A DNA stretch of 64,000 nt from Phyllostachys edulis (GCA_036346405.1 CM070553.1:70521686-70585685), one strand, 5' to 3'; counted from the stretch's first letter, positions 9,839 to 22,044 are shown. Notes: a model not told the origin generated them from the sequence alone. Numbers and translations are program-made.

Positions 9839-10700
9839 ATCCTGACCGTAGTAACCCAAGCTTGGTCGTTATTAGGATATTTTGGAAAACCTATTTTCAC
9901 AATATCAAATGGTTTATGAAAGCTTAAGTAAAGTCTCTTCTTTTACTCCTTACCTATCTTAGTGTTCTTCTCTCATCTTGTTCTAAATGAGTTTTAAAAG
10001 TTGTTTTCCTTTCCTCCTCTCAAAAGATAGACCCAATTAAACGATAACACTGGGTTTTGGGGAATCAATGAGTTTGGCAAATTGAAGTGTTAGCTGCCCA
10101 TTTACAAGGTTTTGAAGCTTCGGAATGGCCAATTTCGATTTGGAAGCTTGGATGCAAAATCTGGACAGCAAGCGTCAATTTCGGACAGCAAGCTCAAAGG
10201 TTCTAAATAGGGTAGAAAATGAGAGGTTAATCAACTAAAACTTGTGGGAATGAAAGGGTAAGACATGATACTAGTTAGCTAAGTATCTAACACCTATTCT
10301 CTTGGTTTTACCTTGCTTTTGAGTAGTGTTAGAAATTGGAGTGGTGTGCTGAAATTTTATCTTCTCAACCAATTACTCGTTCATTCAATACAAGTTAGTT
10401 GTGTTGGGAAGTTGGCCTTTAATCTTATGTCTTTCTTGCTGTTTTGGAGTCATTTTGGAAGCTTTTAAAGTGCATTTCCTTGCTGTTTTTGCTTCTCCTT
10501 TATTATGCTCCCTATAACTTCTTTTATTACCTTGTTTCATTAGTTTACATTTACTATCATCTCATCCATTATTAACTCGGTAGGGATCTGTACTATCTAT
10601 TTTGTTGGCCTTCGGTTAGGGTGATGTTCCGTTCCCCTAGTCGTTGGCATCCCTTTTCGCTTTCTTCAACTTCTAGTCCTTGGGTTTCGTGTTAACCCAT
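9839..10700 (+). other. 5-prime untranslated leader of the nested element
   Basis: Non-coding stretch between PBS and gag remnants. Parts (for example around 10130-10200) are recognisably similar to the reverse strand at about 54600-54720, the leader of the other Tekay element, confirming common descent. The gag N-terminus and core expected next are missing. Confidence 0.6.
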
Positions 10701-10867
10701 CTCTTAAATGCGAGGATGTCCGAACAGTCGATGGCGGACTAGGTCGACAAAATCGGTGAGACAAATTCTCCCTAGCTCCAACTATCCGAGACAAGACTTG
10801 TGGCGACTCCGCTCGCAAGTGTTTGGATTGTGGCCCTATTACTGGCGGCGATCGCCTCCTTTTGCCT

Positions 10868-11611
10868 TGGTCGTGGTGAAGAGGGCATTTACCAAGATTG
10901 CGAACTAGGAAGAGTCAAGGTGTGTCGGCGTTGTGGTGAGGAAGGACACTACTGACAACCGGTGTACCACATCTGTCCAAACGTGACAAAGACCACTTAC
11001 CCGAGATTGTCCAACCGCCAAAGTTACTTGTTTCCTCTGCGAGGAAGCGATCACTATCCCAAGGAGTGTAGCTTGAACACAGTGATTGCCAAGTCATTGG
11101 AGCTACAGCGATTGTTTCTTCGGTCATCTGCAAGCATTGCAATCGCCAATGCCTCCAAATCGAGAAAGTTCTTGGGTGATTTATGCGAGGAGTTCGGGAC
11201 AAATTACCGATCCATGCCTTCCCGACTTTCGACTTGTGGTGAAAATCCTGTTGTTGCTATGGGCGAAAGAGAAAGTCGAGGAGGATCGTCGCGGTGTCAA
11301 GAGAGGACTCGGGGTGACTCCAAGAAGGTCGCCGGTGTCACTTGTTTCTTCGCAATCTCAAGGGCCATTATGCTAATAATTGTCCTAAGAAGCTTGCACA
11401 ACCCTCGTCGGATTCAGAGCCGTGCCTCCATCACGTGCACTGCGAGTCGACAAGGTGGTCCCCGCAAATCGATCTGGGATCACTTGTTTCTTTTGTAGCA
11501 AGAAGGGCACTCGCCAACAATTGCCTGTGAAGCATAGCAATCCATTTGTCGATCACTTGTTTCTTACGCAACTATAAGGGCATTACGCCAACAATTGCCC
11601 TTTGAAGCGAC
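10868..11611 (+). pseudogene. gag remnant with an array of CCHC zinc knuckles
   Basis: Several nucleocapsid-type zinc knuckles can be read in changing frames: CRRCGEEGHY (about 10921), CFLCEEADHYPKEC (about 11028), CFFCNLKGHYANNC (about 11340), CFFCSKKG (about 11488) and a degenerate CFLRNYKGHYANNC (about 11547). A worn copy precedes them near 10870. Five to six knuckles is unusual for a Tekay gag, which commonly has one. The repeats share wording (TCFFC, GHYANNC), so they probably arose by tandem duplication. No continuous reading frame survives. Confidence 0.55.
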
Positions 11612-11794
11612 AAAAGATCGTTTGTAATCGATCGACTCCATCTCGGTGAAAGCTCGAGGCACGATGTCGTGTTAGGTACGCTTCTCGCTAACTCTTGCGG
11701 GATATTATTTTATTCGATTCAGGGCGCCTCATTTCCTTGTATCTCCATCTTTTATCATTGTTGGTGATCTGATTTCACTCTTTTATCCGGTGCT

Positions 11795-12720
11795 CGGCAC
11801 CACCGGTTTCAAAAGGTCTACTAGTCTACCCCAACCCTAAGAAAAATGATGCCATCCGGGTTGCATCAATCGTTTGACTAAAGTGGCACATTTCCGTCCT
11901 TTACATTTTAAAGGCATCACATACCTGTGTTGCCTCGAACCTTCGTGGCCTAAACGGCCATAATCCTTTGTAAGAGACTAGGCTGCGGAGGGATGACTCC
12001 GTATAGCTAGTTAACCGACCAAGGTCTCGTTTGTTAGTGGAGTAACCAGACAAATTGCTCCACCAACTAAGAACGACCTTAGTCCCTTTAAGATAGCTAG
12101 CTGCGGAGGGATGACTCGTAAAGCTAGTTAGCGGTGAGATCCCGTTATTCTTGGAATTAACCAAATAAATCGCTCCGGAATTAACCAGACAAGTTGTTCC
12201 GGAATTAACCAAACAAATCATTCCACCAACTAACAACGGCCATGCACCACCAACCATCGAATCAAGAACAAGCTCTCAGTCTGTCAAAAATAACCTTCTT
12301 GTAGGTTTTCCAAAGGATCTCTACATATTCCGCATCGTAATTTTGCACGGTGTACTGAAGACGATCGTTCTGATCGTGCTTCTCTGCTCACTTCTCAATT
12401 CTGGCATAGCCTGCAAAAGGCTATGGGAACCCGTCTTACCTTTAGCACGGCATTTCACCCCAAATGATGGTCGGGCCGAGAGGGTCAACGAGGTTTTGGA
12501 AGATATGCCGTGCTGTGTTCTTTCCTATGGGAAGCATTGGGAGAAATGCTTGCCATTCGCCGAGGTTTTTCTTATAACAACAGCTTTCGGGCCTGTCTCG
12601 GCATGGCACCTTCGAGGCCTTATACGGGAGAAAGTGTAGGACCCGTTGAACTGGTCGAGACGGTGAAAGACCTCTCTTTGGCGGACTCAATCAATGAGGC
12701 CGCGCCAAGTCGGCTTATTC
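11795..12720 (+). pseudogene. Tekay integrase core, broken
   Basis: Fragments match the integrase of the sibling copy at 47.9-48.5 kb: the KNDAI...LTKVAHF segment at about 11840-11893, then after an insertion the segment around HFTPNDGRAERVNEVLED (about 12450-12510) with the active-site region, and SYGKHWEKCLPFAEVF (about 12527-12570). Several frameshifts are present. The upstream zinc-binding part, RNase H, RT and protease are absent. About 400 bp of unrelated repetitive DNA (11895-12303) splits the core. Confidence 0.7.
11895..12303. repeat. repeat-bearing insertion inside integrase
   Basis: The sibling integrase at 48 kb lacks this block. It contains a unit with CTGCGGAGGGATGACTC at about 11992 and 12101 (about 109-bp spacing) and three 24-bp repeats starting GGAATTAACC at about 12153, 12177 and 12201. 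No terminal inverted repeat or TSD was found. Confidence 0.5.
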
Positions 12721-12727
12721 GTGGCGT

Positions 12728-13261
12728 TTGCGCCTGACTCAATCTGAGCAAAAGAGCTATGTGGATCGCCGTCAGCGTGAGTTGCGTTTTGAGCCTAATG
12801 ACTTTGTTTATCTCAAAGTCTCTCCTTTGAAGGGCCATCAACGTTTCGGCGTCAAGGGCAAGTTGGCTCCTCGATATGTCAGTCCCTACCGCGTTATCGA
12901 GAAGGAGGGAGCTGTTGCCTATAAGTTGGAATTGCCAGCTGCACTTGAGGGAGTACATGATGTGTTCGATGTGTCCCAGCTAAAGAAGTGCCTTCGTGTT
13001 CCAACTGAGGAAGCTCCGTTGGAAACTCTCGATGTCCAGGAAGATTTGACCTATCGCGAGCACCCTGTTCGCGTACTCGATGAGTCTGAACGAAGGACAA
13101 GGAATAAGACCATCAAGTTCCTTAAAGTTCGATGGTTGAACCATTACGAGGATGAGGCTACTTGGGAAAGAGAAGATCGTCTGCGTGCGGACTATCCATC
13201 TTTCTTTCTGAGTGAGCCAAATCTCGGGACGAGATTTTTGTCAGGGGGGGAGATTTTGTAA
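12728..13261 (+). CDS. Tekay integrase C-terminus with chromodomain (partial pol)
   Basis: An uninterrupted frame of 177 codons, the C-terminal part of a chromovirus pol. It contains SYVDRRQRELRF, FVYLKVSPLKG and GKLAPRYVSPYRVI (integrase C-terminal SH3-like region), QLKKCLRV, and at the end a chromodomain segment (IKFLKVRWLNHY and EATWERED). In this family the chromodomain guides integration toward heterochromatin. The last codons overlap the polypurine tract and the TAA stop (13259-13261) is supplied by the TGTAA start of the 3-prime LTR. The first codon listed is internal to the original pol, so this is a fragment and not a stand-alone gene. Confidence 0.85.
   Translation: MRLTQSEQKSYVDRRQRELRFEPNDFVYLKVSPLKGHQRFGVKGKLAPRYVSPYRVIEKEGAVAYKLELPAALEGVHDVFDVSQLKKCLRVPTEEAPLETLDVQEDLTYREHPVRVLDESERRTRNKTIKFLKVRWLNHYEDEATWEREDRLRADYPSFFLSEPNLGTRFLSGGEIL
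13243..13253 (+). other. polypurine tract
   Basis: AGGGGGGGAGA directly precedes TTT and the LTR start at 13257. It is the plus-strand priming site and is also read as the last Gly-Gly-Glu codons of pol. Confidence 0.8.
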
Positions 13262-16200
13262 CATCCCAAATGTATAATTAGGGTTTGTTCAAGTATAATT
13301 ATATGTGTAGAAATTAAAACTTTTTCTCACATCTTGAAAACCCCTAATCTCTCCTGTGATTCTAGTCCAAGAGTTGTGTAATCCAAAAACACAAAGCTCT
13401 TGTTGACCAAAAGTCAAATTCATTTTCCAATTATCTTAAATCTTGTGCCAAACAATTGGAAAATATTTTCCTTGGTCCTAAAGCTGATGTGGGACCCCTC
13501 TGAAAAATATCACAAGATGTAAAACTTGTTTGATAAATTTTGGAGGTAAAACAATCCTTTGAACAACCTTAATGAATTTCCTGAGAAAATGCATTGCATA
13601 ATAACCTCTGGAAATTTTATGCAAGGTTAATCTCATTGTCAGCAAGCTCCAGTTAAAATTTCATCAAATTTGGAGTTCATTTGCTATCTCAAATAAATCC
13701 TCTTTTGTCTCAGCTTGTTTATTAATCTAAATAAACTGGTTTGACTTGGGCTTGAACCGTTTTGCAAAGCGGTCCAACCCAACCGCCTCCTTAGCGCGTC
13801 GAGACCTCCTATCCACCTTGATCAGGTCGTGGCCGTTGGATTAACATCCAACCGCCACGACCTCCTCATGATCAATCTGCCAGACCTCCCACCTCATCAG
13901 GTCTTGGCCGCTGGATCAAAAATCCATGGCCCTGACCTCCCCGCGAGCTCAAACCACCTTGACCTCCATTTTGTACTCACTTGAGGTCGTAGCCGTTGGA
14001 TTCAATCCTAAGGCCACGACCTCCTCTGCAAACCTTCTCTGCGAGGTCCTCCCACTTTGTTGAGGTCGTAGCCGTTGCATCAGATCCAACAACCCACGAC
14101 CTCCCCTCAAAATCTAGCGCACCAAACCTCCCCGTCGTGAGGTCGTAGCCGTTAGATATGAATCTCACGGCCATGACCTCCCTCGCCCTCTCATCGCCAC
14201 TAGATCTTGATCTGATGGCCATAACCTCTTGTGCGCTGCGCGCAGCGCTAAGACCTCCCCTTTGGTTGTGCGCCCTTGGATTTAAATCCAAAGGCCATGA
14301 CCTCCCCCGTTTTTCTCTAAGTCACACGCAGTTATGTCCTCCCCTCAGGTCTGAGCCCTTGGATGTAAATCCAAAGGCTAGGACCTCCTAACCCTTTATC
14401 CTTTGCGCATCTACGTTATGGAAATCGGAGGGCTACGACCTCCCTTTCCAAATCGTGTGGCTGGGACCTCCTCCCCGTCCTTTAAGCGTAACGGTTCAAA
14501 AATAGGATCCGATGGCTAGGACCTTCCCGTGGTCTTATCCAACAGTCAAAATGACCTCCCCTGTTCTTCTCCTTCCTCGGTCACGCATGCGTGCTACTGA
14601 GCAGTGAATTAATGCGTGTCTGTCGACTGTGTACCTTATAACAACTCTTTGCTGACCCGCATTAAATGCAGGTCAGCTTTCCGCCTCTCCAGTCTGCCTA
14701 GCCCGTCACCATGTCACCCTCGTGTCTTGTCCAAGCCCTAGACCGACCCATGGGCCAAGCTCACCATGAGCTTAACCCCAGCTCGTGTGCCTGCTTCTCC
14801 CAAGTATAAAACCCATTTGGGTTCCTCCCGTAGCTTCTTTGGCACACTTTCAAGCTCTAAGCTTGCGCTGTGTCATTGAGCTCCTTCTCCCCTCGACCTC
14901 CCCACTTGGCGCCATTGTTGAGAAGCTTGGAGCCCTTGGTGAAGGCTTGCTCCAGTGGCTCCCTCTCAACCTCTTGCTCAATTAAGCTCCCCCAAAATCT
15001 CCTGAGTTGAACCTAACTCATTGTTAGGTTGACCTTTTCAGGAGGGGCTAGTGGAGCTTGAAGCTTGGAGTTGGAGCTTGGACTTGAAGCAGCGGAGCTT
15101 CCCATCTTCTCCAACTCAGGCCATCGCCATCCTCGACCTCCCCGGCATCGTTAGGACCTCCAGGTACTCCCTGATAGTCCTAGGCGCTGGGCACCCGCAT
15201 GTATGATGTCGCGGAGCTTTTGTTTGGGCACCCGCTTGAATGGCAGCTGCGGAGCTTCTTTTTGCTTCTTGCTCTTACCGTGTGATCTCCTTCGTGTTCC
15301 TCTCGGCTCATGGCGTTTAAAACCGCCGCCGCCGTTGAGAGGAGGTCCACTAGTGCGCAAAGTTATTGTGCACTCAGTGGTACCATTGGATGTCGCCGGC
15401 GAGGCCTACATCGCCGGCGAGAACCATCTTTTTAAACTCGGATCTTGTCGGACAAGAACTGCGGCGCTATTGCCGTTTTTCGGACCAAGATCCGCTGGGT
15501 TTATCGCTAATAATTTGCTCAACCTCGCAATCATTGGGCGTCTTAAACGCATTTAATCCTCCCCTTGCGCATTTAAGACCTCCGTAGCGGACCTCCTCGT
15601 TGTCCCGCGCGCATTAATCTCTTGTCCGAAACGCGTGCGTGCGCGCAAGCCGCGTGATCGCGAGCTCGGGGCGTCCATGACCTCCTCCAAGGAGATCAGG
15701 CGTCCAAGACCTCCACTGCGATCGTGGCCATCCAGACCTCCTGGAAGTGCAGTGGCGTTAGGACCTTCCCTTAGGACCTCCCCTAGGCCATCTCAGCCGT
15801 TCATGACCTCCCGGGGTAGATCTTGACCGTCAAGGTCCTCCCTCAGACGATCTAAACCATCAAGGACCTCCTTGGAACATCTGGACCGTCCGGGACCTCC
15901 CTGTGAGGTCTGGCGATGTAGATCTTCCTCGGGAGATCTTGATAGTTTAGATCTTCCTTTGGAAGATCTCAACCGTTGAGGACCTCCCCCGTGTGATCTG
16001 AGCCGCTTATAACCTCCCATGTCTTTATGTTTTTTTTAATTCCAGTGAGCTCTTTATTTGCAAACAGAAAAAGGTATGAACTTCAAAATATCATAACTAA
16101 TTCATTCTAAATCCAAATGAGGTCATTCAAATTTTGTTGGTTCTGGCTTGACCTGGGCTCCAATAAAAAAAAATGGTTATGAGCCCAGTTCAGCTCCAGA

Positions 16201-18404
16201 ACATGGGTTTGCAAATAGGTTTCAAAACTAGCTTTAAATGTACACTCAAATTGATGCTTAACTTGTAAAATACATAACTAATGCTCTGTAGATTATTTTT
16301 GAGTGAATCCAACTTTGTTGGTTTCCTCTATTAATGAACTCACTATGAAAATTAGTTTTGAGCTTGTTGCTGTTGTCAAAAAGAGTTCTGGTGCATTATA
16401 ATTTTGTTCAAGTTCTTGTTTTTGAAAAATGGTAGAAAGTGCAACATAGCTCCAAATGGGATGAACTCAATTGTGTTATTCATCTCATGAGGTGCTGGTT
16501 TTGCTGTAAAAATCTCAGCATCACCACTTTTCTAGAAAATGTTGCCTCATAATTAAATTAGTGAATAGTGCAGTTTGGTATTTTTAGGGCTGAGCAGAAT
16601 TGTTTTGCTCATAACTTTTGCATTGAGAATCCAAATCAATTGGTTCTTGTTGCTAAATTCCCTAAAAATCACCCTCTTTCTTCTGTAGAAAATTCAGAGT
16701 GTTTGGAGTTTGTTTGCTGTGTTGTCTTTGTTGTTTTCGTCGTTCTTATCGAATCTTTTCGTCTTTTCGATTAGGTGCCGGCAGTGTATTGATTCCGTGG
16801 CGATCCTCAGCAACAAATTGACCAGCAACAGCGAGGCAAGCAGTTTGATCATTTCCATCATTGTCCCATTACTTTAAAGCTTAATATTTTGTTTCACTTA
16901 TATGTATGCATGCTACTTTGTGTTAAAATATAAGCTAGCAATCCTATAGTTGCATAATCTGTAGGAATTGTTTATCCTCTACTACCCATGAGCCTAGGTT
17001 ATTTGCTGTGGTTTGAGCTCGTTAGATGAGCTCTTATCACTTAGTAGTTTACGTTAACATTGCTTAGCCATGCTTAGTTATCGGTAGTAATGGGCGATCA
17101 TCGACTTAGTCGATGGTCTTGATCACTCAAAACTGATTATTACTCCTATATGTCCAGCACTTGTGCTTTGATTAATTGTAAAATCAAAACTGAAAATAAA
17201 AGATTGATTTAGACTTGGGCATATTGGATGGATGGTGCGGTTTTTGGAATGTGGTGGTATGCAGGGTCCCTAAGGACCGAGTTACTTGGGTCACTAAGCC
17301 AAGCGCTTTGCGTGCTAACCACACGAGGGGATATGGGACCTCTCTTGACTAAGTACTTTGGGCGGTGCTAATTGGGGTCGCTCGGTTGGTGTGTTTTAAA
17401 GATAAAATGTGTGTGTGTGTGGTGTGGGAATGGAGCGTTGGCGGACGGTTAGGTGTCCATTGGGTCCTTATCCCGTGGGTTGTCTTGGTCAAAATTAGCA
17501 TCCATTGGAAATGTCTCGTAGGACTTAGCCGTGCTTGGCATACCAAAGGTAGTGTGCTTTAAGGAAAGGCGATCGGCGTGTGGGTACATTGGTACACCCT
17601 GCGAGGTTAAAACTATTGAATAGCCTCGTCCTAGGTTATGGACATGCTTGGTAAGGTCGTTCAAGAACTAGTCTCAACCATTTAATTAAAACTTGATGGG
17701 TTGGTATGAATGGATGTTCATGCTATTGTTGTGGTGACTTGGGTTAGTCACTTCCAGGTTGATCTTGTTGTTGTTACTATGTTATTATCTCGTTGTTATT
17801 TCAACAATTAAAATGCTTTGCCAAATTGCCTTCAATCTATTATGTTATTGCAAATGAAACTTGCTTTATGCTAAAATGAGTCCAAAGCCTCATCCACTTA
17901 AATAAAGCTTGCATGTAGCTATTTATAGTTCTGTTATCTCACACGTCGGTCTTGCAGTACATTTTTGTACTCATTTGCTTTGCTTAACAACTTTGTTGCT
18001 TGAGAGGTAGAGCCCAAAGGGCTTTACTTTTGTGAGTTGTCTTGATGGTTGGGAGAGCGACTAGCTTGGCGGTCGGTCGATTGCCTTGTGGGCTAAGGCA
18101 CCTTGGTTGGCTCTTATTTTGGCCATCTTATGGCACTTTTGCTTCATTGTTTATTTAGTTTTGTATTTGTTATTTGGCGGTCGGCCTCTCTTTTGTAATA
18201 ACCTATCCCTTATTTATTTTAACCACGGTTTGTTGCTTGTTACATTCTAGGTGTTTGAATGGAATTGATGCAACCTTTTGTAATGAGTTGTGTGTCTTGC
18301 ATTCTTGGGAAGTACATATATCTCGAGGCACGGTTTATTTAGTTGATAATACTAGGGTCAAGTGGATGACTAAGTATTATGAGCTTAATAAAGCGGGGTC
18401 TCCA
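13257..18404 (+). repeat. 3-prime LTR (5.15 kb) of the nested Tekay derivative
   Basis: Same architecture as 4691-9818, nearly identical over long AT-rich stretches. Differences are mostly small substitutions or indels at CAG, CTG, CCG and CGG sites. Candidate exon 16775-16835 is present, but the second acceptor (TTGCAG in LTR 1) reads TTGCTTGAG here, so the micro-ORF is broken in this copy. Confidence 0.92.
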
Positions 18405-20388
18405 CAACTTCAGGCGTCTTGTGTGTTGTGTCCTTCTTGCTGGGCTTTGGGCTGTCAGTTCCATCCCCAACCTCCCGTTGCGTCGCTCAGAACCCGGGCG
18501 CCACGCACCCACACCGCTCTGCCGCACCCTGCCGCTGCCGTCTTCACGCCGTGACGCACCACCCTCGCCGACCAATCCCCGAGCTCCGTTAGCTCACGCC
18601 GCGTCCATCTCCGTCCTCGCCCGAGGATAATACCCCCCCGAGCCCTCCATTCTTGCTCATTCCTTCTCTCGGGGGTGAGAAGGAAGAGGCTCAATTGAGC
18701 ACCACACCTGGGTAAGCTTCGACCGCGTGGTCCTCCTCCCCTCTACCTTCTTTGCCCTCTCCATTTTGGCTTATGCGAGCTCCTACTTTGCCTTGTAGCT
18801 CCTGCTCCATCTTCACGCTCTGGGAAGTACTGGAGCGTGCTCCCGAGGACGTTCCCGTGTCAACTTCCATTCCGGTGAGCTAATCCTCATTCTTTGCGCG
18901 TCACTTTGAACCTTTGTGGTTGAATAAGTGTTCCCCTCAATTGATTTCACCAATCCACCGCACTAGGCCGCGGCCATTATCGTCGCCGAGTCACCTCCGA
19001 GTTCCCCCGACCTCTCCAACTCTCGGGTGAGCTTCCTAGGACCCCCTAGTAGCTTTAGAGCGGTTATCTTGTGCGATTTGTGCATCGGGGCTTTGTTTCC
19101 CCTTTTGCCGTGTCACGATCTCGCCGCTTCACTCCAGCTCGCCGGCGGCCTAGTGCTCCCCCGTCGCCGAAACCCCAACCATTAGCTGCGCTAGGGTATT
19201 AGGGTCCTATCCCGGGCCTTGGTCGGCGCCGTCGTGGCGCGCAGCGCCGGCGTGCCGCCGTGCAAGCAGGCGGAGAGGAGCACCGTTGTCGGATTTCCCG
19301 GCAAAACACTGTTGCGGCGATTAATTAAGAGTTAATGACAATGATTAGGCTTAATGGCGTATCTTTGTCGGTAAAGTAGCGATTATCTGCGTTAATGATT
19401 GGTCTTTATTAGTTTTGAGACACTTACACGTGGGCCCGAGGCCATTTGTGCTTGGTGCACCGCAGCCCTCAGTCCTTGCACTGTTTCGTAGACCGTTGGT
19501 TCACCCACTGTTTCATGGACCATGAGTATGACTGTTGGGACCCACATGTCAGTAGTAATTTAAATCAGAAATAAAATGAGAAAGAGCACTATTAGTAGAC
19601 CCCACACATCATCCTTTGTGGTTAGCTATAGGCCGGTAAGAAAAGTCTTTAATGCATGTATAATTTCCGAAATGAATTATTTATGAACTGAAAATTGGTT
19701 AAACTTCAAAATTGCATAAGTAATTCAATTTAGCTCCAAAATTGATGATTCAAATTTTGTTAGTTTCCATTTTAAATTTACTTTAATGTAAAAATAGATT
19801 GAACCATGTTACTGTTACATAAAATACTTTTGGAAAAATTACTTTAGGTTTAGTATTATTATTGCACTAAAATTTCTTTAACTTCAAAAATGCATAAATA
19901 TTTCTCTGTAACTCCAAAAAGAGTAAAATCAATTTTGTTGGAATCCTCTGTTAGTATAGTTTAGTGTAAAATAGGTTGTGAACATGATGCTGTTGGTAAA
20001 AATCTTATTTTACATATAACTTATGTACTACTTTCATAACTTTGACAAATCATAGGAAATTCATGTTAGCTCCAAATGAGATGAATCAAATTCCATTGTT
20101 CATATCATGTGGTGCTCTTCATACCACAAAAATTTCAAGTAGACCACTGCTCTGGAAATTTTCACCAAAATAATTAATTCGGATGAACAGTAGCCGGTAG
20201 CATTTAAATTGAATTTTTTGGAAAGCTGACATTCAAACTGTCATAACTTTTGCATAGAACACCCAAATGAATTGATTATTGTTGCTAAATTCACCTAAAA
20301 TCATGCTCTACCTTCTGTGAATTTTTCATAATTTTTGGGTCTTTTCGGTGTTATTCGTTCTTATTGTGCTTTTGACTTCTTTCGCTAG

Positions 20389-21701
20389 GTTCAAACGATA
20401 TTATTGATTGCGAGAGTGCTCCTCTGCAGCAAGAGGGTAATCCACAGCAAGGCAAGCACTTTGATCATAAATGTCCCGTTATTTTCAAGTCTAATACTTT
20501 GTTTGCAAATTGTATGTATGCATGCTTTTGTGTGAAAGTAATTTTCTCGATTAGAGGTAGCTATTCCTATTGCATGGTTGCCCTTAAAATTGTTATCCCC
20601 TGCCACAAAACATAAGTTATTAATATCGCTGGTGAATTAGAGCCCGATGATTTAATTATGCTCTTTTATTGTCTTTTCGGTGTCATGCTTAGAAATGCTT
20701 AGCTACCAGTAGATTTGGGCGGTTATCGACTTAGTCGATAACCTTGATCACACAAATCATTTCATTACTCTTTGATCAGTACCTTGTGCTAAATTGGTTC
20801 GAAAACTAAAAGTGCAAATGAAATGATTTAGACTTGGGCAAGTGGTTGGATGGTGGGATATTGGGTGTGTGAATGTCTTGCCCAAGTCAACAAGGACCGA
20901 ACATCTTGTTTCACCAAAACCAAGCATAATTGCGTGCTAACCACGCGAGAGGGATATGGGACATCTCTTGACTAAGTACCTTGGGCGGTGTTAATTATGA
21001 GCTGGTTGGTGGTTGAAAAAGGAAATGTTTATGTTAGGAGGGGAACATTAGCAAATCGGCTTGAGCTGGCTAATGTGTCTTTCTCTTTGTTGGGTTGCAG
21101 CTCTTAATTAGCATCATCCATGGGAAATATCTCGTAGGACTTAGCCGTGCTTGGCATACCAAAGGAAGTGTGCTAATCTAGTGGCGAAAAAGGCGATGCA
21201 GCGTGTGGGTACATTGGTACACCCTGCGGGTATAAACTATTCGAATAGCCTCGTCCTAGGTTATGGACACGCTTGGGATTGGATTTGCAGGAGTTAGACT
21301 CAACATTTGGAATTCTTAATTAAAACTTGATGTGGGTGGTATGAACGGGGAGTTCATGCTATTGTTGTGGTGGCTATTGGGTTAGCTACTTCCAGGATAC
21401 CTTGTTATTATTGTTACTTGTTTTATCGCTGTTTTTATCAAATAAAATCAGATTATGAAATTGCGTTAAATCTATTACATTATTGCAAATGAAAACTTGC
21501 TTTATACTGAAAATGTGTCTAGAGCCTCCTCCACTTAAATAAGCTTGCATGTAGCTAAATATATAGGTCTGTTACTCTACACGTCAGTCTTGCGAGTACA
21601 TTTTTGTACTCATTTGCTTTGCTTAATAAATTGTTGCAGAGGAGGAAGTTGAACCCCAAGGGTTATACTTTTGCGAGATGTGCGGTGGTTTCGAGGACTA
21701 G
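20389..21701 (+). CDS. putative spliced LTR micro-ORF (outer solo LTR)
   Basis: Candidate exons are 20389-20451 (after TTCGCTAG, ending CAAG|GCAAGC) and 21640-21701 (after TTGTTGCAG). In the joined frame the first exon gives CESAPLQQEG and the second LYFCEMCGGFED followed by TAG. This LTR belongs to a different subfamily from 4691 and 58780, yet frame, splice sites, CxxC pair and stop position agree. Coding status is inference. Confidence 0.32.
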
Positions 21702-22044
21702 GTTGGTGGCCCGGTTGGTTGCCTTGTGGGTTAAAGGCACACTAATTGGCTTTTGTTTATCGCCGTCTTATGGCACCTTGCTTCCGCTGTTATTTAAGAC
21801 TCTTTAGTTGCTATTTGGCCGGTCGGCCCCTTTTGTAATAACTCTATATTATATGCCTTTTGAATTGCTTAGTTGTACTTTGTTTCTATGTGTTGAATGG
21901 AATTGATGCATAATTTTAGTATGGGGTATATGTCTTGCATACGGGAAGTACATATCGTGAAAATCGTGATATTTGATTTGTAATGCTTGAATCATCTTAA
22001 TGGTTAAGTATTACAAGTTAAATACCCCGGGTTCTCACACGGGC

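Larger units (their letters stand above)
4691..18404 (+). mobile_element. non-autonomous Tekay-type retrotransposon with giant LTRs
   Basis: Two LTRs of about 5.13 and 5.15 kb flank only about 3.4 kb of internal DNA, so LTRs make up roughly three quarters of the element. The TSD CAACT is at 4686-4690 and 18405-18409. The right LTR ends TCTCCA where the left ends TCTCACA, consistent with one lost base. The internal domain has a Met-tRNA PBS, zinc-knuckle fragments, a split integrase, and an integrase C-terminus plus chromodomain. Gag core, protease, RT and RNase H are missing. It resembles large retrotransposon derivatives and would need proteins from a full Tekay element. It sits inside the solo LTR 4039-22039 and is therefore younger than it. 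Confidence 0.92.
4039..22039 (+). mobile_element. solo LTR of a Tekay-like retrotransposon, split by a nested element
   Basis: Starts TGTAACATCCCAAG and ends GGGTTCTCACA, with the 5-bp duplication CGGGC at 4034-4038 and 22040-22044. Removing the nested element and its TSD (4691-18409) leaves one LTR of about 4.28 kb and no internal domain, so this is a solo LTR left by LTR-LTR recombination. The right part (about 19.7-22.0 kb) carries the same ordered landmarks as the other Tekay LTRs here: the four-copy degenerate repeat, hairpin H1 (20721-20743), the CTATTCGAATAG block and hairpin H2 (21594-21611). A GC-rich tract at about 18.4-19.3 kb takes the place of the GACCTCC arrays of the other family. 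It disrupts the accessory ORF of the Tat element. Confidence 0.9.

Noticed and set aside
11901..12257. 118-codon minus-strand ORF with repeated CLVNSG peptides
   Set aside because: It is the 24-bp and 109-bp repeats of the insertion in integrase read backwards; no protein family is visible.
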